Shown: positions 16,202 to 24,302 of the stretch, piece by piece
Numbering within the stretch: position 1 is the stretch's first letter
Layout of the letters: each line of letters begins with the position of its first letter
The notes under the pieces: generated by a model
The model's input: the letters and a program-made list of their open reading frames with translations, nothing else
The model's database searches: none
Told to the model about the DNA's origin: nothing
Position numbers and translations under genes: made by a program
Assembly (NCBI GenBank): GCA_910574835.1
Contig: CAJTDE010000002.1
Span: 159,205-223,204, forward strand
DNA from: Clostridia bacterium
Lineage (GTDB): Bacteria > Bacillota > Clostridia > Lachnospirales > Lachnospiraceae
Direction of reading: 5' to 3'
Length of the DNA stretch: 64,000 bases

Positions 16202-17893
16202 TTACCCGATCAGTACCTTTTTCCCGCAGAAAGCAAACCCATACTTGCGTATTCTTTCCCTGGGGATTCCTTTTTCCGCAAGGACTGCCTCATATTTCTT
16301 TTCCTCTATCTGCCGCAATGCAGACTTCACGGTGTCCGACAGTTCCTTCTCGTCCTCCGTATCCTGTACCTTGAACTCCAATATTATCCCGTCATCCTCC
16401 TGTTTTGGCTCCAGCATTACGTCATAACGCCCGAAGCCGCTTTCGCGGTTGGAGCTTACGGTGTAGCGGTCGGACAGCTCCACCAGCAGGCCAAGTACAA
16501 AGCCGTGATAAAAGCGCTCCGGCTCCGCTTCCTCCGAAGGCCTGTTCCCCACATCAAAGCTGCTGAAGGTTGCCAGCGCCACCTTATTCATATAGTAATT
16601 CATGCTCTTCAGATCATTTTCCAGCAGGGCTTTGATAAATCCGTTGTATTCCTTTCTGCTTTTGCGGAACCAGCTCTTTATCATGGAGCGGAACATTTTT
16701 CTTACTTCGCGGTTGGTCAGACACAGCTCATAGTCTATGGCGTCCTCATTTTCATCATCGCCGTATTCTCCATATTGCAGTACTTTCAGATAGCCGCCGG
16801 CCAGCAGCAGGCTCCAGATACCTTCTTCGCTGCCGTCCAACTCTCCGTATACAATCTGCTCATCTATTTGAGCTGTAATAGAGCGGCCGGAAATAAGAGC
16901 CTCAAATGTCTGCTTAAAGTCCGTATCGCCTTCCCGGATCAGTTTTCCTACCAGGCTGTTTGAGCTGGAGTTAGCCCAGTACGTGTCCAGCTTTCCGGTA
17001 TCCAGATAATTCAGAATCGACCAGGGATTATAAATATCCGTATAGGTCCCAAAGGCAAAACCATCATACCAGCTTTTTACCTCCTGCTTTTTGTCCGACA
17101 TTCCAAATTCATCCAAGGCCGAAAAAACCTCCTCTTCTGTGAATCCAAAACAATCCGCATACTCGTCAGAGGTTGTTGTTACTATTTTCAGATTATTCAC
17201 ATCCGAAAAAATAGACTCCCTGCTCACTCGCGTGATTCCCGTCATAATGGCCCGCTCCAGATGCGGATTTGTCTTAAATGTTGAGTTGAACATGTTTCTG
17301 GTAAATGACGCTAATTCCTCCCAATAGCCGTGAACATATGCCTCCTGCATGGGTGTGTCATACTCATCCAGAAGTATAAGTACTTTTTTTCCATAATATT
17401 TATATAGAAACTTTGACAACCGGTGAAGAGCTATAGTAGCCGTAATCTCCGGCATATCCTCGGAAACGCGGCGGAAATCTTCCTTCTCTTCCGAAAGCAG
17501 ACAATCACTTTCCGCCAGAAAACTATACTCATAATATAACTCCTTAAGAATCTGGTTGATCCTCCGGATTGTTGATTTGTAGTCCCTCTCTTTTACACCG
17601 GCAAAAGAAAGACTTATCACAGGGTAGGTTCCCTGCAGCTTTCTATAGTTCTCCTGCTTCCAAATGAACAGCCCTTTAAATGCTTCCTCCTGCCCGGCAT
17701 ATTTTATGGAAAAGAACTGTTCCGTCATACTCATGTTGAGTGTCTTTCCAAATCGCCTGGGACGTGTAATCAATGTAACCTCATCCCGATTCTCCCACCA
17801 CTCCTTAATAAATTTTGTCTTATCTACGTAAAAACAGTTGTTCTGTCTTATTTTTTTGAAGCTCTGAAGTCCGATTCCTACCGCTCTTGCCAT
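16202..17893 (-). CDS. AAA-ATPase-like/PD-(D/E)XK nuclease family protein
   Basis: A 563-residue protein of the family common in gut Clostridia and Bacteroidetes. The N-terminal AAA-ATPase-like domain has the Walker A variant TRPRRFGKTL (about residues 42-51), a Walker B-type VLILLDEYDTPMQEAY (about 170-185), and MTGITRVSRESIFSDVNNL. The C-terminal nuclease-like domain has GFGRYDVMLEP and GIILEFKV, the D and ExK elements. Function is undetermined; these genes spread horizontally and often sit as cargo. Here it occupies most of the segment between the inverted recombination sites, in the same direction as the recombinase, and no role in the switch is evident. Confidence 0.85.
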   Translation of the reverse strand: MARAVGIGLQSFKKIRQNNCFYVDKTKFIKEWWENRDEVTLITRPRRFGKTLNMSMTEQFFSIKYAGQEEAFKGLFIWKQENYRKLQGTYPVISLSFAGVKERDYKSTIRRINQILKELYYEYSFLAESDCLLSEEKEDFRRVSEDMPEITATIALHRLSKFLYKYYGKKVLILLDEYDTPMQEAYVHGYWEELASFTRNMFNSTFKTNPHLERAIMTGITRVSRESIFSDVNNLKIVTTTSDEYADCFGFTEEEVFSALDEFGMSDKKQEVKSWYDGFAFGTYTDIYNPWSILNYLDTGKLDTYWANSSSNSLVGKLIREGDTDFKQTFEALISGRSITAQIDEQIVYGELDGSEEGIWSLLLAGGYLKVLQYGEYGDDENEDAIDYELCLTNREVRKMFRSMIKSWFRKSRKEYNGFIKALLENDLKSMNYYMNKVALATFSSFDVGNRPSEEAEPERFYHGFVLGLLVELSDRYTVSSNRESGFGRYDVMLEPKQEDDGIILEFKVQDTEDEKELSDTVKSALRQIEEKKYEAVLAEKGIPRERIRKYGFAFCGKKVLIG

Positions 17894-18035
17894 TTTTGCA
17901 CCATCCTTCCATGCTTACTTACAGCATCCTGGCATTTATAAAAGATATTCAAAAACTATCCGCTGCTTTCAGTATAACAACTTCATGCGGGTGATTCAAT
18001 GATTATTCCTCATTTGGATTGTGTTTAAGCAATTC

Positions 18036-18063
18036 CGTCCAATTAAGTGTACTTCACTGGACA
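18036..18063. other. Putative serine-recombinase crossover site, right
   Basis: The plus-strand halves are CGTCCAATTAAGTG and TACTTCACTGGACA; 10 of 14 positions pair. It differs from the left site at two bases and is in inverted orientation to it, with the same central GT. Recombination between the two centres would invert 15325-18049, about 2.7 kb. Confidence 0.65.
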
Positions 18064-18113
18064 ACAGCCGGCAGTCCATACAACACTTCCGGGCATCCAA
18101 ATAATAACTTTAC

Positions 18114-18132
18114 GGGGAAAAGGATGTTCCCC
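18114..18132 (+). promoter_or_regulatory. CsrA-type hairpin in flagellin 2 leader
   Basis: Identical to the hairpin in the flagellin 1 leader: GGGGAA, loop AAGGATG, TTCCCC. The second candidate CsrA target overlaps the Shine-Dalgarno at 18142-18149. Confidence 0.65.
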
Positions 18133-18156
18133 TGCAATGATCAAGGAGGAAAAACT

Positions 18157-19026
18157 ATGAGAATTCAGCACAATATTACTGCATTAAACGCACACAGAAA
18201 CTTAACCAACAACAACTCTTCCGTAGGAAAGAATTTGGAGAAATTATCCTCCGGTTACAAGATTAACCGCGCCGGCGATGACGCTGCAGGTCTTGCTATT
18301 TCCGAGAAGATGAGAGCTCAGATTACCGGTCTTGAGACCGCTCAGAAGAACGCTGAGGACGGTGTTGCTCTGGTACAGACTGCTGAAGGCGCTCTGACAG
18401 AGGTTCATTCCATGCTCAACCGTATGGTTGCTCTGGCTACCCAGTCCGCAAACGGAACCTACTCCACTGCCAACCGCGAGGAGATGCAGAAGGAAGTGGA
18501 TGCTTTGAAGGACGAAATCGATCGTATCAGCAAGAGCGCGAACTTCAACGGCATGACACTTTTCAGCGGCGATCTTGTTACAAAGAGCGGAAAGATTGCG
18601 CTTCATGTAGGCGAGACTTCTGCTGACCATAACACATTAAACGTTACGCTTGATGGAATGAGTTCCAGCTCAATCGGTGTAAAAGGCGCTGATGGCAAGG
18701 TGACAGCAGATAAGGCAGTCAAGGATATTAATATTGAAACGGCAGAGGGTGCCAAGGCTGCAATCGATATTGCCAACGGCGCAATTGATATGATTTCTTC
18801 CATGCGTTCCGACTTCGGTGCTCTCCAGAACCGCCTGGAGCATACCATTAACAACTTGGGCGTTCAGAATGAAAACATTACTGCTGCCGAAAGCCGTATC
18901 CGCGACGTAGACATGGCGAAAGAGATGATGGCTTACACCAAGAATAACATTCTGGTTCAGGCTTCTCAGGCTATGCTTGCGCAGGCGAATCAGGTTCCTC
19001 AGGGAGTTCTGCAGTTACTGCAGTAA
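18157..19026 (+). CDS. Flagellin 2
   Basis: A 289-residue flagellin starting at the ATG at 18157 after AAGGAGG. The N- and C-terminal D0/D1 regions are almost the same as in flagellin 1 (LEKLSSGYKINRAGDDAAG; the same ILVQASQAMLAQANQ end). The central variable part differs and is 12 residues longer (DLVTKSGKIALHVGET, SSSIGVKGADGKVTADKA). In the orientation given here no sigma-28-like promoter faces this gene, so it is predicted to be silent until the upstream segment inverts. The leader is identical to that of flagellin 1. It is followed by its own terminator and then a dedicated-looking glycosyltransferase. Confidence 0.95.
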   Translation: MRIQHNITALNAHRNLTNNNSSVGKNLEKLSSGYKINRAGDDAAGLAISEKMRAQITGLETAQKNAEDGVALVQTAEGALTEVHSMLNRMVALATQSANGTYSTANREEMQKEVDALKDEIDRISKSANFNGMTLFSGDLVTKSGKIALHVGETSADHNTLNVTLDGMSSSSIGVKGADGKVTADKAVKDINIETAEGAKAAIDIANGAIDMISSMRSDFGALQNRLEHTINNLGVQNENITAAESRIRDVDMAKEMMAYTKNNILVQASQAMLAQANQVPQGVLQLLQ

Positions 19027-19042
19027 GCTGAATACGCAACAA

Positions 19043-19076
19043 GAAAGTGCCGGTCCTCTGGGCCGGTACTTTTTTA
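19043..19076 (+). terminator. Terminator after flagellin 2
   Basis: A stem of AAAGTGCCGGTCC with GGGCCGGTACTTT around a TCT loop ends in a run of T at 19069-19075. It mirrors the flagellin 1 terminator. Confidence 0.9.
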
Positions 19077-19179
19077 TTCCCGCTCTTAAAATCAAAGTCC
19101 CCACACTTCATTATCAGAAATGAAATTTTACAACACCTGATTTCAAACACAAAAATCTTAGAAAAAGGAGTACGCCTTT

Positions 19180-21189
19180 ATGAATCTGCCACTTACAATC
19201 TCTCTTCTGGCCTCCAACAGAATCGCCACACTGGAGCGATGTCTGGACTCTTTAAAACCTCTTCTTCTGCAGGTTCCGGCGGAACTGATTGTTGTTTTTA
19301 CCGGAAATGATGAGCGGGTCCGTCAGACCGCGGCATGCTACACGGATAAAATTTTTCCCTTTTCCTGGTGCAATGATTTTTCTGCCGCCCGAAATGAAGG
19401 TCTCAGGCACGCGAACGGCGAATGGTTTCTGTATCTGGACGACGACGAATGGTTTGATGATGTGACAGAGATCTGCGAATTTTTCCGAAGCGGCGAGTAT
19501 CGGCATTATGGCTTTGCCGGCTATATCCAGCGCAATTATTTAAACCAAGAAGGTTCCGGCCATACCGACGCCATCGTTTATCGAATGGCTAAGAGAAGCC
19601 CAAAGCTATGTTTTGAAGGCTCCATTCACGAAGAGCTGCGGCCGTATCTTCCTCCCTGTAAAGTTTTCCGCTCTTATGTCCATCATTACGGTTATCTTAA
19701 AAATCAAGCAGATATTACAAGCAGCAAAGCTTCACGTAACATTCCCCTTTTGCTGGAAGCTATCAAGAAGCAGCCCGGTTATACCAAAAACTATGTCCAG
19801 CTTACTCAGGAATACCATACGCAGAGCAATTGGGAACAGGCCGAAGAAATATGTCGCAGGGGACGCACCGTATGCAGGGAAGAAGAATCCCGTTTTCGCA
19901 CCTGGCTTCAAGTAGTCCTTGTTGAACTCTTGTACACAAAAAAGGATTATAAACAAGCGGAACAGGAAGCAATTGAAATTCTGGAAAAAGAGGCTCCCTG
20001 CGAACTGGCGCGCCTGCTTTTGTTTGAATTTCTACTTGGAATCTATGAAGAACGGCAGAATTTCCAAAAGCTGTTAAAATATGGTATTCCGTTTGAAAAC
20101 CTTCTGGTCCATATGGAACACCACCCGGATCTTTGGATTACCCAACAGATAGGAACCATCAATAAAGATAAAGTAATGCGCCCGGACTGGCTCTCTCCGA
20201 TACGGTTAAACTGTGCCAGGGCCGCTCTGGAACTGAAAAATCCCGAAAGCGCGGAATTTTTTCTGGGACTTTTGCCCTGGGAAGACGAATATCAGATTCA
20301 GGCGTTCTATCCTCTTCTGGAGCAATGGAAAAAAAACTACACCCAGTTGCTCCATCTGCTGGCAAAGCTCCCACAGGATTCCGCTTATCTCATGTTCCAA
20401 AGGATGCTTTACGAAGAAAAAAAACAAAATCAGGAAGCCGTACATTTTTTATTCTGCCGCTGTCTGAAAGAAATGGAACTGCCTTATTTACAAAAGCTGC
20501 TGGTAGAGAAAGCGATACGGGAAAATAAAGATTTCTCCATATTACTAAAACGGATGGATCTGGATGCCTGGAAGGAGTGTATTGGCGATATTATAAACAA
20601 AACCGACTGCAAAGAAGTTCCGCGTCTGTGGGAGGCACAGGAAAACCTTTCCAAAGAATATCCGCTGCAAGGATTGTGGATGGAAAAGCTTCTCCGGGAA
20701 AAAATACTTTTCTATGGCTTTCCTATGAAAAAGGAGCTTTTTGACACTCTGGAAAAATATGCTTTAAGTATCATCTCTTTTTATAGAAAGCAATTCCAGG
20801 AATCCATGTTTGAAAACAACTTCCGGCACCTTCTCCCCGCAGACTTCCGCATGGCTTCTGCCGTCCTGGAAGCTCTTGACAACTGGCGGCAGGGAAATCT
20901 TGCCCAAACTATCCGCCTGTTCCGGCAGATTATTGGAATCTATCCGGAAATGACAGGCGTAATCCTTGAGGCCCTGCGCCTTTTAAAAAACGAGATCGAC
21001 CACCCCGCTCCCGCGGCCGGCCCGGAATTTGAACAGCTTGCCGTTCAAATGAAGGCCGCACTGGAAACCATGCTGGCAGGCGGGCAATATGCGGAAGCCA
21101 TGTCCGTACTCACACAGCTTCTGCCCTTGCTGCCAAACGACACGGATCTGATAAAGCTCCACCAGCAGCTATTATCCAAAATCTATTAA
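19180..21189 (+). CDS. Large family 2 glycosyltransferase with TPR region (flagellin cassette 2)
   Basis: A 669-residue paralogue of the 12147-14168 product, similar from end to end. It shares the GT-A segments ISLLASNRIATLERCLDSL, WCNDFSAARNEGLRHANGEW and LYLDDDEWFDD, the HEELRP and VHHYGYLK motifs, and a long helical C-terminus. AAAGGAG precedes the start. It follows flagellin 2 by 153 bases on the same strand, as the other copy follows flagellin 1. The two enzymes are more diverged from each other than the flagellin leaders are, so they may add different sugars or recognise different flagellin middles (inference). Confidence 0.85.
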   Translation: MNLPLTISLLASNRIATLERCLDSLKPLLLQVPAELIVVFTGNDERVRQTAACYTDKIFPFSWCNDFSAARNEGLRHANGEWFLYLDDDEWFDDVTEICEFFRSGEYRHYGFAGYIQRNYLNQEGSGHTDAIVYRMAKRSPKLCFEGSIHEELRPYLPPCKVFRSYVHHYGYLKNQADITSSKASRNIPLLLEAIKKQPGYTKNYVQLTQEYHTQSNWEQAEEICRRGRTVCREEESRFRTWLQVVLVELLYTKKDYKQAEQEAIEILEKEAPCELARLLLFEFLLGIYEERQNFQKLLKYGIPFENLLVHMEHHPDLWITQQIGTINKDKVMRPDWLSPIRLNCARAALELKNPESAEFFLGLLPWEDEYQIQAFYPLLEQWKKNYTQLLHLLAKLPQDSAYLMFQRMLYEEKKQNQEAVHFLFCRCLKEMELPYLQKLLVEKAIRENKDFSILLKRMDLDAWKECIGDIINKTDCKEVPRLWEAQENLSKEYPLQGLWMEKLLREKILFYGFPMKKELFDTLEKYALSIISFYRKQFQESMFENNFRHLLPADFRMASAVLEALDNWRQGNLAQTIRLFRQIIGIYPEMTGVILEALRLLKNEIDHPAPAAGPEFEQLAVQMKAALETMLAGGQYAEAMSVLTQLLPLLPNDTDLIKLHQQLLSKIY

Positions 21190-21248
21190 GTATCCTTCCG
21201 ATAAAATAACAACGAATACTATTCATCAAAGCTCCAAGAAACATACTA

Positions 21249-21292
21249 AAATAAGCCGGTTAACCGAAAAACCAACAACCGGCTTATTTTTA
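21249..21292 (+). terminator. Terminator after glycosyltransferase 2, possibly bidirectional
   Basis: AAATAAGCCGGTT pairs perfectly with AACCGGCTTATTT around a 15-base loop, followed by more T. The symmetric A/T flanks would let it also stop the convergent gene ending at 21339. Confidence 0.85.
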
Positions 21293-21338
21293 CAACCATC
21301 CTTTTCAGATCATCTTCCCACAGCAATCCATTCTCCAC

Positions 21339-21782
21339 CTATTGGAGCCGTTGCGCCTGCTCCCACCGTTCCTTCTGCCTTTCATACTCCTCATTCAGCC
21401 ACGCTATCGCCTCTTCAAACCCCTCCTGGGTAAACGGAAACTCCCGAAAGGTCTTTTCCTCCTCCGCCGTAGCCTCAAAGCCGTAAGGCTCCGGGTAAAC
21501 CACCGCCTCCAAAAACTTTTCATCCTCTTCCTTTACAGCCTTCCGCAGCCGGTAACGCATCCCCTGATAGCTCCCGGTATAAACATTTCGGTTTACATAG
21601 GGCAATCCCGCCTGTCCATGCAGATCAATCATATCCCCACACTCTCCTTCTCCACCATATCCATCCAGTATACGTTTTCCCTTTCCAAAAGTCAATTCCG
21701 GTGGTATCATATAAGAAGCAAAATAGCCGGCTGATTTTATAACAGCCTTATCAAACAAAACAAACACACTCTCAGTGAACAA
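21339..21782 (-). CDS. Protein of unknown function
   Basis: A frame of 147 residues whose first codon is TTG at 21782. An internal ATG at 21710 (MIPPELTFGKGKRI) would give 123 residues; neither has a convincing ribosome binding site, so the start is unsure. The C-terminal part is acidic and helical (FTQEGFEEAIAWLNEEYERQKERWEQAQ). The middle has many Gly and Tyr (GQAGLPYVNRNVYTGSYQGMRYRLRK). No domain recognised. It is divergent from the alanyl-tRNA editing gene. The long frame and biased composition favour a real gene. Confidence 0.55.
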   Translation of the reverse strand: MFTESVFVLFDKAVIKSAGYFASYMIPPELTFGKGKRILDGYGGEGECGDMIDLHGQAGLPYVNRNVYTGSYQGMRYRLRKAVKEEDEKFLEAVVYPEPYGFEATAEEEKTFREFPFTQEGFEEAIAWLNEEYERQKERWEQAQRLQ

Positions 21783-21825
21783 GGGGATACTCCCCTGTCC
21801 GCTGCGTACAATAAAGGAGCCTGCT

Positions 21826-22971
21826 ATGACAAAAAAATTATACGACGAAAACAGTTATCTTAAAGAATTTACCGCCACCGTTACAGACTGCAAATCCACC
21901 GCAGACACCTGCCGCATCCTCCTGGACAGAACCACATTCTTTCCCGAAGGCGGCGGTCAGGCCGGCGACACCGGCCTTCTGAACAACTGTGAAGTCCTGG
22001 ACACCCAGGAAGAAAACGGCCTGATCTGGCACTACACCGCCCTCCCCATCCCCCCCGGCACACACATCACCGGACAAATCAACTGGCAAAAACGCTTCGA
22101 CCGCATGCAGCAGCATTCCGCAGAGCACATTGTCTCCGGCCTGATACACAAACACTTCCACTATAATAATGTAGGCTTCCATCTGGGCGAAGCCGAAACA
22201 ACCCTGGACTTCGACGGCCCCATCACCAAAAAAGAGCTTCTAAAAATCGAGCAGGAGGCCAATAGAGCCGTTTGGGACAACCTCCCCATAGAAATAACCT
22301 ATCCCTCCCCAAAAACGCTTACAAAGCTAAAATACCGCAGTAAAATCGAAATCGAAGGCCAGGTACGCATCGTCACCATCCCCGGCATCGACATCTGCGC
22401 CTGCTGCGCCCCCCACGTAAGCCGCACAGGAGAAATCGGCCTCATCAAGCTCACCGGCGTCCAGTCCCACCGCGGAGGCGTGCGCATCTGCCTCCTGGCC
22501 GGCGCAAGAGCCTTAACCGACTACGAGGAAAAAGAGCAAAACACAAAAGCAATCTCCGCCCTCCTCTCCGTCAAAGAAAAAGACACAGCCAGAGCCGTCG
22601 ACCGCCTAAAACAAGAAAACTACGACCTCATCGGCCAAATCCTGAAGCTGAAAAAATCCCTCATCCACCAAAAAGCCGCCGCCATCCCCGACCGTTCGAA
22701 AAACGCCGCATTTTTCGAACAAGATATGGACGCCGTCACAGCCCGCGAACTCGTCAACCTCCTCACCAAACGCTGCACCGGCATCGCCGGCGTCTTCATA
22801 GGAACCGACGCCACCGGCTACCGCTACATCCTCGGCAGCGCCGCCGAAGACGTCCGCCCCCTGTGCCAACAGCTCAACGAAGCCTTCCACGGAAAAGGCG
22901 GCGGCAAACCCGAAATGGTCCAAGGAACCCTCCACGGAACCGAAGAGGAGCTTCGCTCCCTCCTATTATAA
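21826..22971 (+). CDS. Alanyl-tRNA editing protein (AlaX-type, long form)
   Basis: A 381-residue protein starting at ATG 21826 after AAAGGAG; the frame upstream of that is not needed. It is a stand-alone version of the AlaRS editing and C-terminal domains. There is an AlaX N-domain with TFFPEGGGQAGDTG, the metal site of QQHSAEHIVSG (H-x3-H) plus ICACCAPHVSRTGEIG, then a coiled segment and a DHHA1-like C-terminal part with HGKGGGKPEMVQG. It hydrolyses mischarged Ser-tRNA(Ala) or Gly-tRNA(Ala). Codons in this gene end in C far more often than in neighbouring genes, giving C-rich runs, which hints at a different origin or strong local bias. Confidence 0.9.
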   Translation: MTKKLYDENSYLKEFTATVTDCKSTADTCRILLDRTTFFPEGGGQAGDTGLLNNCEVLDTQEENGLIWHYTALPIPPGTHITGQINWQKRFDRMQQHSAEHIVSGLIHKHFHYNNVGFHLGEAETTLDFDGPITKKELLKIEQEANRAVWDNLPIEITYPSPKTLTKLKYRSKIEIEGQVRIVTIPGIDICACCAPHVSRTGEIGLIKLTGVQSHRGGVRICLLAGARALTDYEEKEQNTKAISALLSVKEKDTARAVDRLKQENYDLIGQILKLKKSLIHQKAAAIPDRSKNAAFFEQDMDAVTARELVNLLTKRCTGIAGVFIGTDATGYRYILGSAAEDVRPLCQQLNEAFHGKGGGKPEMVQGTLHGTEEELRSLLL

Positions 22972-22993
22972 AACCGTATCGCCCCCACAACCA

Positions 22994-23207
22994 GGGATCA
23001 GCCGCAAATAAAGCCCTCCCGCTTTTCCTATATCCCATTGTCCGGCTGTCCGCGTACACGGCGTATGAAATGAACGAACATTACCCCAAAGACAAAACGC
23101 CTTAAACAACCAAAAAGGGTAATGTCCGTTCAGAGCATACGACGTGTACGCGGACCGTCCGAACAAGGATATGGAAAAGCGGGAGGGCTTTATTTGCGGC
23201 TGATCCC
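22994..23207. repeat. Long inverted repeat forming a 214-base hairpin
   Basis: Left arm 22994-23086 and right arm 23117-23207 are inverted copies, with a 30-base loop. The outer 35 bases are perfectly complementary. The inner parts have scattered mismatches and two single-base gaps, around a shared core TCCGCGTACACG. The right arm runs into the last codons of the NUDIX gene on the minus strand. It lies between two convergent genes, so it may act as a bidirectional terminator, or be a MITE-like element or a fold-back duplication. Confidence 0.85.
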
Positions 23208-23762
23208 GTCCCCTCTCTCAAGCATCTTCCAATAAACAGGCAACATCTCCCTCTCCGTCACCCTCTCCTCCAGCTCCCCAAGCGGAATCCACTCCACCCC
23301 GCTGTTCTCATCCTCCTTCACCCGAATCTCCTCATCTTCATCCGCCTCCAGAAAATAAGTCAGATTCAAATGCTGATGCGAACTCACGTAAACCCCGCGC
23401 TTAAAATGCCCCCAAACCGGCAGAATATCCAGACTCTGCGCTTCCTTTCGAATCGGCCGCACCGTCCGAAGCCCCGTTTCCTCCATCGCCTCCCGAACAG
23501 CCGTCATCAAAAGATCCGTCTCCCCATCCGCATGACCCCCGGTCCAGGACCACGACCGGTAAATATTATGATACACCATAAGAAGCTTCCCCCGATCCTG
23601 ATTAAAGATCAAAGAGGAAGCTGTCATATGAGCAATTTCACACTGTCTTGTCCCAATCGTATCCGGAAACAGCTCCAGATATCGAAGCATCATTTTCCGA
23701 TCCTGCACCTCCTGTTCACAGACAGGCCGGTAATCCAGAATTTGTCTTAGGTACTCGTGCAT
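23190..23762 (-). CDS. NUDIX hydrolase
   Basis: A 190-residue protein with a Nudix box (GHADGETDLLMTAVREAMEETGL), in which the REAMEETGL half is canonical and the first conserved glutamate is shifted by one. TASSLIFNQDRGKLLMVYHNIY precedes it and the WSWTGGHAD variant is typical of one subgroup. The substrate, a nucleoside diphosphate linked to something else, is unknown. Its start overlaps the rubredoxin stop (TAATG), so it is translationally coupled to that gene. The last codons lie within the right arm of the long inverted repeat, so the natural C-terminus may have been altered by that element. Confidence 0.85.
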   Translation of the reverse strand: MHEYLRQILDYRPVCEQEVQDRKMMLRYLELFPDTIGTRQCEIAHMTASSLIFNQDRGKLLMVYHNIYRSWSWTGGHADGETDLLMTAVREAMEETGLRTVRPIRKEAQSLDILPVWGHFKRGVYVSSHQHLNLTYFLEADEDEEIRVKEDENSGVEWIPLGELEERVTEREMLPVYWKMLERGDGISRK

Positions 23763-23920
23763 TATGCCTCCGCAAAATCATCCTTGCCAACGCCGCAGAT
23801 CGGGCAAACCCAATCCTCCGGCAGATCTTCAAAAGCCGTTCCCGGTTCAATACCGTTATCAGGATCTCCAACCTCCGGATCATACTCATAGCCGCAAGGC
23901 TCGCAAACATACTTCTTCAT
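23762..23920 (-). CDS. Rubredoxin
   Basis: A 52-residue protein reading [16 protein letters not shown] at the start, with CxxCG near the N-terminus and [13 protein letters not shown] near the C-terminus; the four cysteines bind one iron. It is full length for the family. The ATG at 23920 is preferred because GGAG lies 8 bases upstream. An ATG two codons earlier (23926) is only 2 bases from that site. It is a small electron carrier used by anaerobes in oxygen and peroxide detoxification. The stop overlaps the start of the NUDIX gene by one base. Confidence 0.95.
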   Translation of the reverse strand: MKKYVCEPCGYEYDPEVGDPDNGIEPGTAFEDLPEDWVCPICGVGKDDFAEA

Positions 23921-24118
23921 CGTCATGTCTCCTTTCATTATTCGATATCAGGCCGCTTTTTCCCACGCCTGCCGGATGAATCCTGCCAAAGCAAAAGCTC
24001 CTGATCCATCCTACTAGAATATACCAAAAAATCACGCTTTATTCCATAGTATTTTTCATTTTCCCAAAACTTTTTTCCTCATCCCCGTAACGCAATATTC
24101 TTCCAGGCAAATTTATAT

Positions 24119-24194
24119 AAAATCAATTATAGGCCGCAAAACCGTATACCTGCAAATTGATTTACACACCATGAAAGCTATTACCGTTTTCCAA
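24119..24194. repeat. Dispersed intergenic repeat, copy upstream of nrdD
   Basis: Aligns over about 75 bases with 50173-50245 in the nagB leader. The shared pattern is AAATCAATT, a variable middle, CCTGCAAAT-GATTT, CACCATGA-AGC-ATTAC and TTTCCA. Within the copy AAATCAATT pairs with AATTGATTT, so it can fold. The rest of the 24007-24250 gap is AT-rich without a recognisable gene. Confidence 0.65.
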
Positions 24195-24255
24195 AATTTT
24201 TTTTGAAAAAACCCTTGATTTTCCCCGCATTTTCGCATTGTATTCCAAATACGGC

Positions 24256-24302
24256 AAACAATATCTTGTAATCACTGTTGACAACACCACTATATCTTGT
24301 TA
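24256..24302 (+). promoter_or_regulatory. Two NrdR boxes
   Basis: Two 16-base sites start at 24256 and 24287, exactly 31 bases or about three helical turns apart. Their cores are CAATATCTTGT and CTATATCTTGT. Each matches the NrdR consensus ACACWATATATWGTGT at 12 of 16 positions. The second box lies between the -35 and -10 of the nrdD promoter, so bound NrdR would block transcription when dATP is plentiful. Confidence 0.85.

Larger units (their letters stand above)
18036..18205 (+). repeat. Inverted repeat, right copy (recombination site, leader and flagellin start)
   Basis: Counterpart of 15169-15338. The leader from 18064 to the start codon and the first 49 coding bases are identical to the left copy. 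Divergence begins within the 17th codon. The identity could be kept by gene conversion, or by selection on the CsrA and ribosome binding elements. Confidence 0.9.
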
